Below are positions 9,244-17,470 of a stretch of DNA of 64,000 nucleotides, piece after piece. The first letter of the stretch is position 1. The number at the start of each line of letters is the position of its first letter. This stretch comes from Flavobacteriales bacterium (lineage in GTDB: Bacteria > Bacteroidota > Bacteroidia > Flavobacteriales > Flavobacteriaceae). The stretch is from positions 1 to 64,000 of the forward strand of contig JACJYY010000003.1 in assembly GCA_020635875.1 (NCBI GenBank). The letters run 5' to 3'. The notes beneath the pieces were generated by a model. It had not been told where the DNA came from and did no database searches. It saw only the letters and a program-made list of their open reading frames with translations. The position numbers were made by a program, and so were the translations under genes.

Positions 9244-12200
9244 CTACTTAATCACTCTAACATTCATCTCTTCGACCTTCTTATCTGATAATGGAGAAGG
9301 TGAACCGAATAATAAATCCTCTGATGTTCCTGTTTTAGGGAAGGCCATAACCTCTCTAATCGAGGCTTTTTTCTCTAAAATCATCATCAAACGATCCACA
9401 CCCCAAGCAATACCTCCGTGTGGTGGTGCCCCGTAATGGAAGGCTTTATACATCGTGCCCACACTCTTAAGCATTTCTTCTTTGTTATAGCCCATATTTC
9501 TATAGGTGGCTTCTAATATTTCAGGTTTGTGCGCACGGATAGAACCTCCACCAATTTCATAACCATTTAAGATTAAGTCATATTGTTGAGCGATAATAGT
9601 ACCGATTTCATCCTCTTTACCATTCATGTGTTTTTCTATGTCATAAATCGCAGGCATAGAAAAAGGGTTGTGTGTAAAAGTCCATCGTCCATCGTCAGTT
9701 TTTTCGAACATCGGGAAGTCCACCACCCAAGCTGGTCTTAATTCTTTAGGATTGATTAAGTTTAGCATAGCACCCATCTCTTGACGTACGGCATCCAAGG
9801 CTTTATTGGCCGTAGCATAATCCGCCGCAGAAAAGAATACAATATCTCCGACTTGAGCATTGGTAGCTTTGATAATTCCTGCTGCAATATCTTCCCCTAA
9901 GAATTTGATGATAGGCGATTGTAAGTCGTTTTCATTGACAATGATATACGCTAACCCCCCTAGTCCATGATCTTGAGCAATGCTGGTCAATTTTTCGATT
10001 TGACCTTTAGACATACGTTTTGACCCTTGCTCTTCGGCAGAAACCTTGATACATTTTACAATACCACCTTGTTCAATCGGTTTACTGAATACTTGGAAGG
10101 TTGTATCCTTAACAATATGGGTTATGTCTTGCATTTTCAAACCAAAGCGCAAATCAGGACGGTCACAACCGTACTGATCCATGGCTTCTTTGTAGGTAAT
10201 GACTTCAAAAGGTTTTAATATCCATTTATTGCCATAAATCTTTTTGACAACTTCGTTGAACATAAAAGTGTTCAAATCGATAATTTGTTGCATACTGGCA
10301 TAAGCCATTTCCATATCCAACTGTGTAAATTCCGGTTGACGATCCCCACGAGAATCCTCATCACGGAAACAACGCGCCACTTGGAAGTATTTTTCGAATC
10401 CTCCTACCATCAACATTTGTTTAAACTGTTGAGGAGCTTGAGGCAAGGTATAAAACTCTCCCGCATGTTTGCGGCTAGGTACAATAAATTCTCGAGCGCC
10501 TTCGTCAGTACCAGCCGTAAGGATTGGGGTCTCTATTTCTAAGAATTCCTGTTCATCAAGGATATCACGTAAAAGTTTGATAACCCTATGACGATTAACA
10601 ACAGCACGGCGTACCTCTTCGTTTCTGTGATCTAAAAACTTATATTGGAAACGCACGTTCTCGTTTGACTTGGTAGCTCTTTTTATTTCGAATGGTAACG
10701 TTTTTGAAAGGTTTAAAACCTCTAAATCAGACGTTTCCAATTCGATTTTACCTGTACGTAATCCGGCATTATAATCACTTTCGTCACGACGAATGATAAC
10801 ACCAGTAACTGTGATTACCGATTCTGGTTTTAAACGAACTAATTCATCTAAATTAGGAAAAGATTCACGCTTTAATTGCAGCTGTAGTGTTTCTGCTGTA
10901 GAATCACGCAAATCAATAAAGATTAACTCTCCATGGTCTCTTACACTGTTTACCCAACCCGCTAGAGTTACCGTTTCAGAAATTGTTTCTTCTGATAAAT
11001 CTGCAATCTTGTGTGTGCGGTATTCTTCTTTGATTACCAAAGGTATTTCTGGTAATATTTCTTCTTTTGAATTGGCTTGTTGAATATTAACTGACGAGTG
11101 GTTTGCACCAGTAATTAATGAATCGCTGTTAAGGTCTATTTTCGAACCATCAGAAAGACTGTCAATTATTTTTTGACGAACAATTTGTCCAGAAGCACCT
11201 CTACCTGTTAATCCCATTACTTTTCCTACTAGGATACCAGCTTTATCTTGGTTTCCTGCTTTAATATCATTAGCAATGGCTTCATTCTCGCTTATTACCT
11301 TAGCAATCGCTTCTTGGATTTGAGCTTCTGATATTGTATTGTCCTCAAAGTATTTTTGGTAATCAAAAGAAGCATCTGCTAATAAAGAAGCAATTGCTTT
11401 TTGTACCAATACCTGAGTTACTTTTTCGTCTTTGAATAATTTGAAAATAGAGGCTAAATAGGCTACATTTTCAATCTTACCATACTCTTCTGGTTTGACA
11501 TTGTTAGACAATGTTTTTGCTACAAAAGAGGGGTCATTAACCACGTTATTGATGGCTACAAAGGTCTCTGAACGCAATGAATCTGCCGTAAAGAATTTAG
11601 CATCTTGTGGTAATACACCACCTTTAATTAAGATGGATTCTACGGCGAATGGTAGTACATTGACATCTACATCAATGCTTTCCACCACTTGTTTGATGTT
11701 TACAAATGGTAAATCTGGTTCAGAAATGAAACGGTAATCCGCTTCAAACTCTTTTTTACGCATGGTTCGGGTTTGCTTTAAATCAGCATCCCAAAGCACC
11801 GTGGTTTGTTCTGGACGGAATTCTTTATGCTCTTCGAAGTATTTGAATTGCTTTTCAACTTCTTCTTTAAGAGCCTCTCCCATGAACTTGAACGAGTTCA
11901 AGTTTTTGATTTCTGTACGTGGATTTAAGTCGTTAGTTCCTTTTTTGCGTAAAGAAACAGACACATCGGATTTGAATTCTCCTTTTTCAAGGTTCGCCTC
12001 AGAGATCTTTAAATTCTGAACGATCCGTTGTATGTATTGCGCGTAGGTTGAAGCATCTTCAATCTTGCGAATACATGGCTCTGTAACAATCTCGATTAAC
12101 GGTACACCTGCTTTGTTAAAATCAACTAACGAGATATTTTTTTCGTGCATCAATTTAGCGGCATCTTCCTCAATGTGTACTTGTGTTAATTCTACAGTAA

Positions 12201-12582
12201 ATTGTGAACCATCGTTTCTAAAACAAGAAACTTGACCGTCAGGGATTACAGGGTTGTGGTATTGTGTAATCTGAATATTCTTAGGATTATCTGGGTATTC
12301 GTAGTGTTTACGATCCCAAGATATCACCTCATTCGAAAAACTAGAGTTTACGGCTTTACCAAAGTAAATAGCCTTTTTAACAGCTTCTTTATTTACGGCA
12401 GGTAAAACTCCCATTTGTCCTGTACAAACGGAACAAATGTTTTCGTTAGGCGTTTCTATTTCTTGATTTGGACAAGAACAAAACAACTTGGTTTTGGTAT
12501 TCAATCGAACATGCGTTTCCAGTCCGATCACCAACTCTAAATCGTGTGCCTCAAGGGCAGCGTTTAATTGTTCTAATTCCAT
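9244..12582 (-). CDS. gatB/aspS: GatB-AspRS fusion: Asp/Glu-tRNA amidotransferase subunit B joined to aspartyl-tRNA synthetase
   Basis: 1112 residues. Residues 1 to about 500 are GatB: VIGLETHVRL, the FCSCPN...CSVCTG cysteine pairs (zinc site), the DRKHYEYPDNPKNIQ kinase-like cradle region, and the C-terminal YqeY-like helical part. From about 515 a complete AspRS begins: EYRTHKIADL, the OB-fold (VTLAGWVNSVRDHG), FLEIETPILT (motif 1), FRDEDSRGDRQPEFTQ (motif 2) and GIAWGVDRLMMIL (motif 3). There is no frameshift or internal stop between the parts. The arrangement physically links making Asp-tRNA(Asn) by a non-discriminating AspRS with its amidation to Asn-tRNA(Asn). It overlaps the gatA stop by one base (TAATG), so translation is probably coupled. 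I recall this fusion from annotated Flavobacteriia. Confidence 0.95.
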   Translation of the reverse strand: MELEQLNAALEAHDLELVIGLETHVRLNTKTKLFCSCPNQEIETPNENICSVCTGQMGVLPAVNKEAVKKAIYFGKAVNSSFSNEVISWDRKHYEYPDNPKNIQITQYHNPVIPDGQVSCFRNDGSQFTVELTQVHIEEDAAKLMHEKNISLVDFNKAGVPLIEIVTEPCIRKIEDASTYAQYIQRIVQNLKISEANLEKGEFKSDVSVSLRKKGTNDLNPRTEIKNLNSFKFMGEALKEEVEKQFKYFEEHKEFRPEQTTVLWDADLKQTRTMRKKEFEADYRFISEPDLPFVNIKQVVESIDVDVNVLPFAVESILIKGGVLPQDAKFFTADSLRSETFVAINNVVNDPSFVAKTLSNNVKPEEYGKIENVAYLASIFKLFKDEKVTQVLVQKAIASLLADASFDYQKYFEDNTISEAQIQEAIAKVISENEAIANDIKAGNQDKAGILVGKVMGLTGRGASGQIVRQKIIDSLSDGSKIDLNSDSLITGANHSSVNIQQANSKEEILPEIPLVIKEEYRTHKIADLSEETISETVTLAGWVNSVRDHGELIFIDLRDSTAETLQLQLKRESFPNLDELVRLKPESVITVTGVIIRRDESDYNAGLRTGKIELETSDLEVLNLSKTLPFEIKRATKSNENVRFQYKFLDHRNEEVRRAVVNRHRVIKLLRDILDEQEFLEIETPILTAGTDEGAREFIVPSRKHAGEFYTLPQAPQQFKQMLMVGGFEKYFQVARCFRDEDSRGDRQPEFTQLDMEMAYASMQQIIDLNTFMFNEVVKKIYGNKWILKPFEVITYKEAMDQYGCDRPDLRFGLKMQDITHIVKDTTFQVFSKPIEQGGIVKCIKVSAEEQGSKRMSKGQIEKLTSIAQDHGLGGLAYIIVNENDLQSPIIKFLGEDIAAGIIKATNAQVGDIVFFSAADYATANKALDAVRQEMGAMLNLINPKELRPAWVVDFPMFEKTDDGRWTFTHNPFSMPAIYDIEKHMNGKEDEIGTIIAQQYDLILNGYEIGGGSIRAHKPEILEATYRNMGYNKEEMLKSVGTMYKAFHYGAPPHGGIAWGVDRLMMILEKKASIREVMAFPKTGTSEDLLFGSPSPLSDKKVEEMNVRVIK

Positions 12583-13982
12583 TATAGTATATCTTTTAAG
12601 AAGTTAGCAAACTTCAATACTTTTTCGTCGTCTTTTTTGGCTGCTGATATTTGCAAACCGGTCACTGTTCCTTGTGGTACAGTCAATGTCGGTAATTGAC
12701 CTAAGCTAAATCCTACCGTATAAGCGTCTGACAAATACATCGCCAGAGGGTCTTTTAAACTGTCTCCAATTTTTGGCGGAGCTGCTGGCGTTACAGGTGA
12801 TAGAATCACATCCACTTCTTTGAAGTCCTTGTCAAAGTTTTCCGAAATCTGATCACGTAAAGCCAATCCTTTCAAATAGATAGCATCAGAGAATCCTTGT
12901 GATAATACCTGGTTTCCTCCGACAATTCTTCGTTTCGATTCCTCTGAGAAGTTTTCAGAACGCGTTACCGAATAAGTTTCTTTCAGCTTTTCAGTCTCAA
13001 TACGATTACCATAATTTGTTCCGTCTAATCGCGAAAGGTTAGAAGCGGTTTCGGCCATAGCCAAAGTATAATATGTCGACACCAAAGTCTCAGATTTAAA
13101 GAAATCCAAGGCTTTCACTTCGATACCTTTAGCTTTGATTTTTTCAATGGCGCTCAAAAAATCAGCTTTCACTTGAGGGTCAATCGCTTCGCTTTCCACA
13201 AAGTTTTTGAAATACCCTACAGTTTTGATATCATTAGCGTTCGTTATAGCTTCTTCTGAAACAACTTCAGAAGTATAAGTAGTCTGGTCTTTCCCGTCTT
13301 TTCCACTCATGGCATTCAATACAATGCGAATGTCTTCGATAGACTTGGCCATTGGTCCTACACAATCTGTGGAAGAAGCATAAGCCATCAAACCGTACCT
13401 TGAAATACGTCCATAGGTTGGTTTAAGACCATAAATTTTATTGTATCCTGCCGGTTGACGAATTGATCCTCCAGTATCTCCACCAATAGAGAAAACCGTA
13501 TAATCCAGCGCCACGTTTACGGCAGAACCTCCACTTGAACCTCCACCAACAAGACTATCATCAATGGCATTTTTTACTGCACCAAAAATGGTGTTCTCAC
13601 TGGACGAACCGTGACCATAAGCGTCACAGTTTTCTTTCACCAAAGGAATAGCCCCAGCATCTAATAATTTTTGAATGGCTGTCGCAGTATAAGCAGACTT
13701 GTAATTTTTTAATAAATCGGAACTCGCAGTCGTGGTAGTTCCTTGTACCATATACACGTCTTTGATGCCGAAAGGAATACCTTCCAATAGACCAATTTCC
13801 TCTCCATTGGCAATTTTAGCGTCCACTTTGGCAGCCAAATCCAGCGCCATAGTATCCAACAATGAATTGACGGTATGGTGTGTGTTTTTCTTGAGTAATG
13901 CTAACTTTTCTTGTACCAATGCGGTACAAGTTATTTCTTTAGACACCAATTGTTGGTGTATCTTTTTGATCTGAGATTCCAT
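12582..13982 (-). CDS. gatA: Asp-tRNA(Asn)/Glu-tRNA(Gln) amidotransferase subunit A
   Basis: 466 residues of the amidase signature family. It hydrolyses glutamine and delivers ammonia to GatB. The Lys-cisSer-Ser triad is visible: K74 in FGIKD, S150 in GGGSSGGS, and the nucleophile S173 in GGDTGGS. PAGYNKIYGLKPTYGRISRYG follows, as in the family. Middle gene of gatC-gatA-gatB/aspS: the gatC stop lies 1 bp before its start and its own stop overlaps gatB by 1 bp. This gives a tight operon with all three amidotransferase subunits in stoichiometric order. Confidence 0.95.
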   Translation of the reverse strand: MESQIKKIHQQLVSKEITCTALVQEKLALLKKNTHHTVNSLLDTMALDLAAKVDAKIANGEEIGLLEGIPFGIKDVYMVQGTTTTASSDLLKNYKSAYTATAIQKLLDAGAIPLVKENCDAYGHGSSSENTIFGAVKNAIDDSLVGGGSSGGSAVNVALDYTVFSIGGDTGGSIRQPAGYNKIYGLKPTYGRISRYGLMAYASSTDCVGPMAKSIEDIRIVLNAMSGKDGKDQTTYTSEVVSEEAITNANDIKTVGYFKNFVESEAIDPQVKADFLSAIEKIKAKGIEVKALDFFKSETLVSTYYTLAMAETASNLSRLDGTNYGNRIETEKLKETYSVTRSENFSEESKRRIVGGNQVLSQGFSDAIYLKGLALRDQISENFDKDFKEVDVILSPVTPAAPPKIGDSLKDPLAMYLSDAYTVGFSLGQLPTLTVPQGTVTGLQISAAKKDDEKVLKFANFLKDIL

Positions 13983-13983
13983 C

Positions 13984-14256
13984 TTAATCTTCTATAACTT
14001 TTGCAACTACTAAATAACCGTTCTTTTCCTTTGGGAAATTTTCCTTGATTATTCGGCGTTCTTCAACGGGACTTTGTACTACAATATCTTCTCGTAAATC
14101 ATCTAAAGAAACTGCGTTAAAATTGACCTTAGTATTTGTGGAGTGATTATTTGTTGGATGTGCATTTTTGATGACATCAAACAACTGATTTACCGCCTCA
14201 GACGGTTTTGCTCCTTTAATACTCGACAAGATGTCGATAGTCATTATTTTACTCAT
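13984..14256 (-). CDS. gatC: Asp-tRNA(Asn)/Glu-tRNA(Gln) amidotransferase subunit C (divergent N-terminus)
   Basis: 90 residues. The second half, LREDIVVQSPVEERRI to GYLVVAKVIED, matches the GatC C-terminus (LREDxVxxS...EE..., G-Y-x-V-x-K-V-I-E), which wraps around GatA and GatB. The usual GatC N-terminal helix (V-x-x-I-A-x-L-A-R-L) is not recognisable; in its place is MSKIMTIDILSSIKGAKPSE. A second ATG at codon 5 is an alternative start. First gene of the gatCAB/aspS operon, preceded by a good TAnnTTTG box. Position and C-terminus make the assignment reasonable despite the unusual N-terminus. Confidence 0.75.
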   Translation of the reverse strand: MSKIMTIDILSSIKGAKPSEAVNQLFDVIKNAHPTNNHSTNTKVNFNAVSLDDLREDIVVQSPVEERRIIKENFPKEKNGYLVVAKVIED

Positions 14257-14276
14257 GAGTACCGTATTTTAAACCG

Positions 14277-14284
14277 CAAATATA
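14277..14284 (-). promoter_or_regulatory. -7 promoter box of the gatC-gatA-gatB/aspS operon
   Basis: The minus strand reads TATATTTG, a perfect TAnnTTTG Bacteroidota -7 element, ending 21 bp before the gatC start. No clear -33 TTTG was found at the usual distance. Confidence 0.5.
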
Positions 14285-14376
14285 AGCAGTTCTGAAATTT
14301 TGTAGGGTACTGGGCTCAATTAATTCAGTATCCATTTTTTAGCTCTTTTTTTTCATCCTATTTTTACCCTTCAAAA

Positions 14377-15048
14377 ATGCCTTTTATGGAAGTAGCTATT
14401 GAAGAAAGTTGGAAGTCCGTTTTACAACAGGAATTTGAAAAAACCTATTTCAAAGAATTGGTTGATTTTGTCAAAAATGAGTATCAAACGCAGACGGTTT
14501 ATCCTCCTGGGAGGATGATTTTCAATGCTTTCAATTGGTGTCCATTAGACAAAGTTAAAGTGGTAATTATTGGGCAAGACCCTTATCACGGACCACATCA
14601 GGCACATGGCTTATGTTTTTCTGTTCAAGATGGAATTAATCCTCCTCCATCATTAAAAAATATTTTTAAAGAAATCGAGACAGATATAGGAAGTCCAATC
14701 CCAGAGTCAGGTAATCTAGAGCGCTGGGCAAAACAAGGGATACTGTTGCTTAATGCTACATTAACGGTTCGTGCACATCAGGCAGGTTCACATCAAAAAA
14801 GAGGTTGGGAACAGTTTACTGATGAGGTAATTAGGACTGTTTCAGCTCAAAAAGAAAACGTTGTTTTCTTGCTCTGGGGTGCTTTCGCGCAAGCAAAATC
14901 GGAATTAATTGATGGTTCTAAACATCATATCTTGAAAGCGGCTCATCCTTCTCCTTTTTCTGTGCATCGCGGTTTTTTTGGGTGTAAGCATTTTAGTCAA
15001 ACGAATGACTTTTTGAGGAGTAAAGGAGTGGGGGAAATTGTTTGGTAA
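14377..15048 (+). CDS. ung: Uracil-DNA glycosylase, family 1
   Basis: 223 residues, the usual length. It removes uracil from DNA to start base excision repair. GQDPYHGPHQAHGL (67-80) holds the water-activating D68 and the uracil-binding loop. Further motifs are PPSLKNIFKE, the uracil-recognition LLNATLTVR, and HPSPFSVHRGFFG near the C-terminus with the catalytic His and the minor-groove loop. Two ATG codons (1 and 4) are possible starts; codon 4 would also give a normal N-terminus. It is divergent from gatC. Confidence 0.95.
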   Translation: MPFMEVAIEESWKSVLQQEFEKTYFKELVDFVKNEYQTQTVYPPGRMIFNAFNWCPLDKVKVVIIGQDPYHGPHQAHGLCFSVQDGINPPPSLKNIFKEIETDIGSPIPESGNLERWAKQGILLLNATLTVRAHQAGSHQKRGWEQFTDEVIRTVSAQKENVVFLLWGAFAQAKSELIDGSKHHILKAAHPSPFSVHRGFFGCKHFSQTNDFLRSKGVGEIVW

Positions 15049-15053
15049 ACAAT

Positions 15054-15126
15054 TTAGATTTTAGACAAGAGATTTTAGATGTCAGATTTCTTATATCTAA
15101 TATCTAGAGTCTAGCATCTAAAATCT
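15054..15126. repeat. Long AT-rich imperfect inverted repeat between convergent genes
   Basis: Repeated TTTTAGA/TCTAAAA words form an imperfect hairpin; for example TTTTAGATG pairs with CATCTAAAA, and TTTAGATTTTAGA with TCTAAAATCTAAA. It fills the gap between ung and the convergent minus gene. It is probably a bidirectional termination structure, or one copy of a dispersed intergenic repeat. No search was possible to count genomic copies. Confidence 0.5.
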
Positions 15127-15610
15127 AAAAACTATAAGCAAGACCTACTCCAGAAGAGTTTGATAAGAATTTAAGTTCTTTTGTGTTTTTGTAACTCGTG
15201 GTTTGAAGTCCAGAGTTGTAGGTTTCAAGGGCTTGAATCGCTTTTTTGTTATAGTTTCGCGTAATTGGAATTGATATTATAATTAATCCAGCGCCAACCC
15301 CTGCCATTGCCCATAGAGGGTCTCCTCCAGATAAAGCTTGTCCCAAGGGATAACCTATAAAACCACCGCCAATTGTTCCTAAAACAAATCCCCAAGTATA
15401 GGTTGATTTAGCTGACTTTATTTGTTCATAAGCTAATTCATTAGACTCAAAAATACTTTTGACTTCTCGCAAATTTAGCTTTTTGTCCCCTTGATAAAAT
15501 TGTATTTCACCTCCTTTTTTCTTGGTTGTGATTGCAGTTTTTAAATCTTGTGCTAAGGATAAATTTGTACTGACTAGAGCGATAAAAATGAAAAAAATGA
15601 AATGCTTCAT
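15125..15610 (-). CDS. Hypothetical exported protein with glycine-zipper membrane segments
   Basis: 161 residues. A clear signal peptide (MKHFIFFIFIALVSTNLSLAQ) is followed by a short soluble stretch (about 22-68). Two hydrophobic Gly-rich segments follow, TWGFVLGTIGGGFIGYPLGQAL (about 70-91) and AMAGVGAGLIIISIPI (about 98-113), which resemble glycine-zipper helices of envelope proteins. The C-terminal 45 residues are polar and end in GLAYSF, an aromatic ending common in outer-membrane associated proteins. I do not recognise the family. The gene stands alone: ung converges with it and over 500 bp without a gene lie upstream. Confidence 0.6.
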   Translation of the reverse strand: MKHFIFFIFIALVSTNLSLAQDLKTAITTKKKGGEIQFYQGDKKLNLREVKSIFESNELAYEQIKSAKSTYTWGFVLGTIGGGFIGYPLGQALSGGDPLWAMAGVGAGLIIISIPITRNYNKKAIQALETYNSGLQTTSYKNTKELKFLSNSSGVGLAYSF

Positions 15611-16128
15611 GAGTTTAGATGTTAAAAATTTGGAACAAAAATAAAAAGTTGTTTTTGGAGAAGGTCTTAAATAAAACTTAAAAGTTTAAAGGAGATACAT
15701 CTTTTTCTTTTCCCGTAGTGGTAGAATAATTAGTAAGTGTTTCAGTTCTTTTTTCATTGCCAAAAAAGAACCAAAAAGTCTAGTCCTTCCAGACTTCCGC
15801 TAAAAACTTACTCACTTCACTAAAAGAAATAAACTCACTAACGTTCGGACAGTATTTCTTTCTTAACGTTCCATTCGTAAGTTTTCTTAACGCTTCATTC
15901 TTAATAGACGTTTTTTTCTTTATTGGGGTATGATCTTGTTTCCGAAAAAACGACCTTTTTCATTTTTTGTGGGAATGTATTATCTCTTTTTAGCGTTGGG
16001 TGAGGGGCGATTCCCGAACGTAGTGGCTGGAATCGTTTTTGGGAAAAAGGGATAATTGCACATTCCAGAAAAATGAAATGAGACTTGAATTTTTGGTCCT
16101 TTTGTTTCAAGACAAAAGGACATAAAGA
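15611..16128. other. Gene-free stretch with a short hairpin
   Basis: Open frames here (for example 15901-16110 on the minus strand) have low-complexity translations and no family resemblance, so I do not call them genes. Repeated AACGTTC/AACGCTTC words near 15850-15900 suggest a decayed intergenic repeat. At 16096-16121 GTCCTTTTGT pairs perfectly with ACAAAAGGAC around a 6-nt loop, 8 bp beyond the porin stop. No U-tract follows, so its role as a terminator is uncertain. Confidence 0.45.
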
Positions 16129-17373
16129 TTAATCAATTGTAACCTGATACTGCAATACCGTCATACCTTTTCTATCGACTTCGGTTAAGGTAGCTTTATC
16201 AAAAATTGGTCGGTATTGATAACCTAAACTCAATTTGTTGTCGTGTCCTGCGTTGTTAAAAAATAAGTTTAGTGTAAAATCATATAGGGTCATAGGATCA
16301 TTTAAACCCTCATAGTTACAATGTTGTATAGCAATATTGGGTTGTGCTAAAATCGAGTTATTGACTTTAAAGGTATATCCCAATTGCGAAAAAACAATGC
16401 TTCCTGTACCCATCATTGGAAAGGCTATACCGGCTCCATTAAAGCTTGTTCCTCCATCAAAACCTGGATTGTTAGCTCCTAGATTACGGATATAATTTTT
16501 TCCCATATCCATATTGTAGTAGCCTAAATAAGCTGTAACTCCTTGTTCGTTGGCCATTGGTAAACTCAAAAAAGAATCAAAAGCCCAGTTCTTCATACTG
16601 TAAAATGTAGTACCATTAGCGTTTACATCCCCATCAGCAAATGCTTTGTATTGGTATTGTGCACCACCACCAATATTGAACACTTTCTTTTTATTGATGT
16701 AAGTGCCTGTTTGGTAGGCTGTTTTATTGGATTCATGCTCAAAGAATTGATACTTGACATAGGTCGAAAAACGATTTCGAGGACGATTATTGGCAAAATC
16801 AACTTTTCCTGAAGGAGCAACAGTTACTTCTCTAGGATTAGATACTACAAAGCGATAATCAAATTGTGAAACTTGTCCCTTGAACCAAACACTTAAATTA
16901 CGACCTAAATCATCATCCTTATTTACGGTAGATAAGGTGAACAAAGGTGTGTCTAATCCCATAAGTGATTTCGAAGAACGAACATTCCATCTATTTAATC
17001 CTTGCCATCCCGACTTACCTATCCCGACTTCAAATTTTTTCGAAAATCCATATTCTGCATATAAATCTAATACTTGAAGCGGAAAATTGGCTAATGTATG
17101 ATTGAAGTTGTTTCCACCAAACATAGCATAAGCGTAGAGTTTAGGTGTGATTTGTGACGAAACAGGGATTCGTAATCGTCTGATAGAAACGTCATAATGA
17201 CCATTTGCCTTATCTCCATTGATTGTAGTCCCCGGATTTAATTCGGAATATCTTGCCCAAAATTGTGTAGTGATAGCCCATTTAACGATTGGTTCTTTCT
17301 TTGTTTCTTGTGCCACTATAACTCCTGAAAGAAATAGGAAAGGGAGTAATAGTATTAGCTTAGTCTTCTTCAT
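16129..17373 (-). CDS. Outer-membrane beta-barrel porin
   Basis: 414 residues. A signal peptide (MKKTKLILLLPFLFLSGVIVAQ) is followed by alternating hydrophobic/polar strands rich in aromatic residues, for example IRRLRIPVSSQITPKLYAYAMFGG, LDLYAEYGFSKKFEVGIGK, and the ending TVLQYQVTID. The pattern fits the porin families used for phosphate or oligosaccharide uptake in Bacteroidota. Substrate cannot be deduced. A TAnnTTTG promoter lies just upstream. The pullulanase-like gene lies upstream on the same strand, but a palindrome and a separate promoter intervene, so the porin is probably transcribed on its own. Confidence 0.8.
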   Translation of the reverse strand: MKKTKLILLLPFLFLSGVIVAQETKKEPIVKWAITTQFWARYSELNPGTTINGDKANGHYDVSIRRLRIPVSSQITPKLYAYAMFGGNNFNHTLANFPLQVLDLYAEYGFSKKFEVGIGKSGWQGLNRWNVRSSKSLMGLDTPLFTLSTVNKDDDLGRNLSVWFKGQVSQFDYRFVVSNPREVTVAPSGKVDFANNRPRNRFSTYVKYQFFEHESNKTAYQTGTYINKKKVFNIGGGAQYQYKAFADGDVNANGTTFYSMKNWAFDSFLSLPMANEQGVTAYLGYYNMDMGKNYIRNLGANNPGFDGGTSFNGAGIAFPMMGTGSIVFSQLGYTFKVNNSILAQPNIAIQHCNYEGLNDPMTLYDFTLNLFFNNAGHDNKLSLGYQYRPIFDKATLTEVDRKGMTVLQYQVTID

Positions 17374-17401
17374 TTTGAATCGTATTTTCTATTTGCTAGC
17401 A

Positions 17402-17409
17402 CAAAAGTA
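17402..17409 (-). promoter_or_regulatory. -7 promoter box of the porin gene
   Basis: The minus strand reads TACTTTTG, a perfect TAnnTTTG, 28 bp before the porin ATG. Confidence 0.55.
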
Positions 17410-17423
17410 AAAAGGTTCTTAAG

Positions 17424-17455
17424 GTGGTTGCATGATTTTAATCATATTTAACCAC
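17424..17455. promoter_or_regulatory. Palindrome between the pullulanase-like and porin genes
   Basis: GTGGTT and ATGATT pair with AATCAT and AACCAC, giving two stacked inverted repeats with small bulges. The site follows the pullulanase-like stop and ends 15 bp upstream of the porin -7 box, so it could be a weak terminator or an operator of the porin promoter. Confidence 0.35.
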
Positions 17456-17470
17456 ATTTTAATGATAAAC

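Noticed and set aside
15901..16110. Minus-strand 69-codon frame before the porin hairpin
   Set aside because: Low-complexity translation without domain or promoter; looks like a decayed intergenic repeat.
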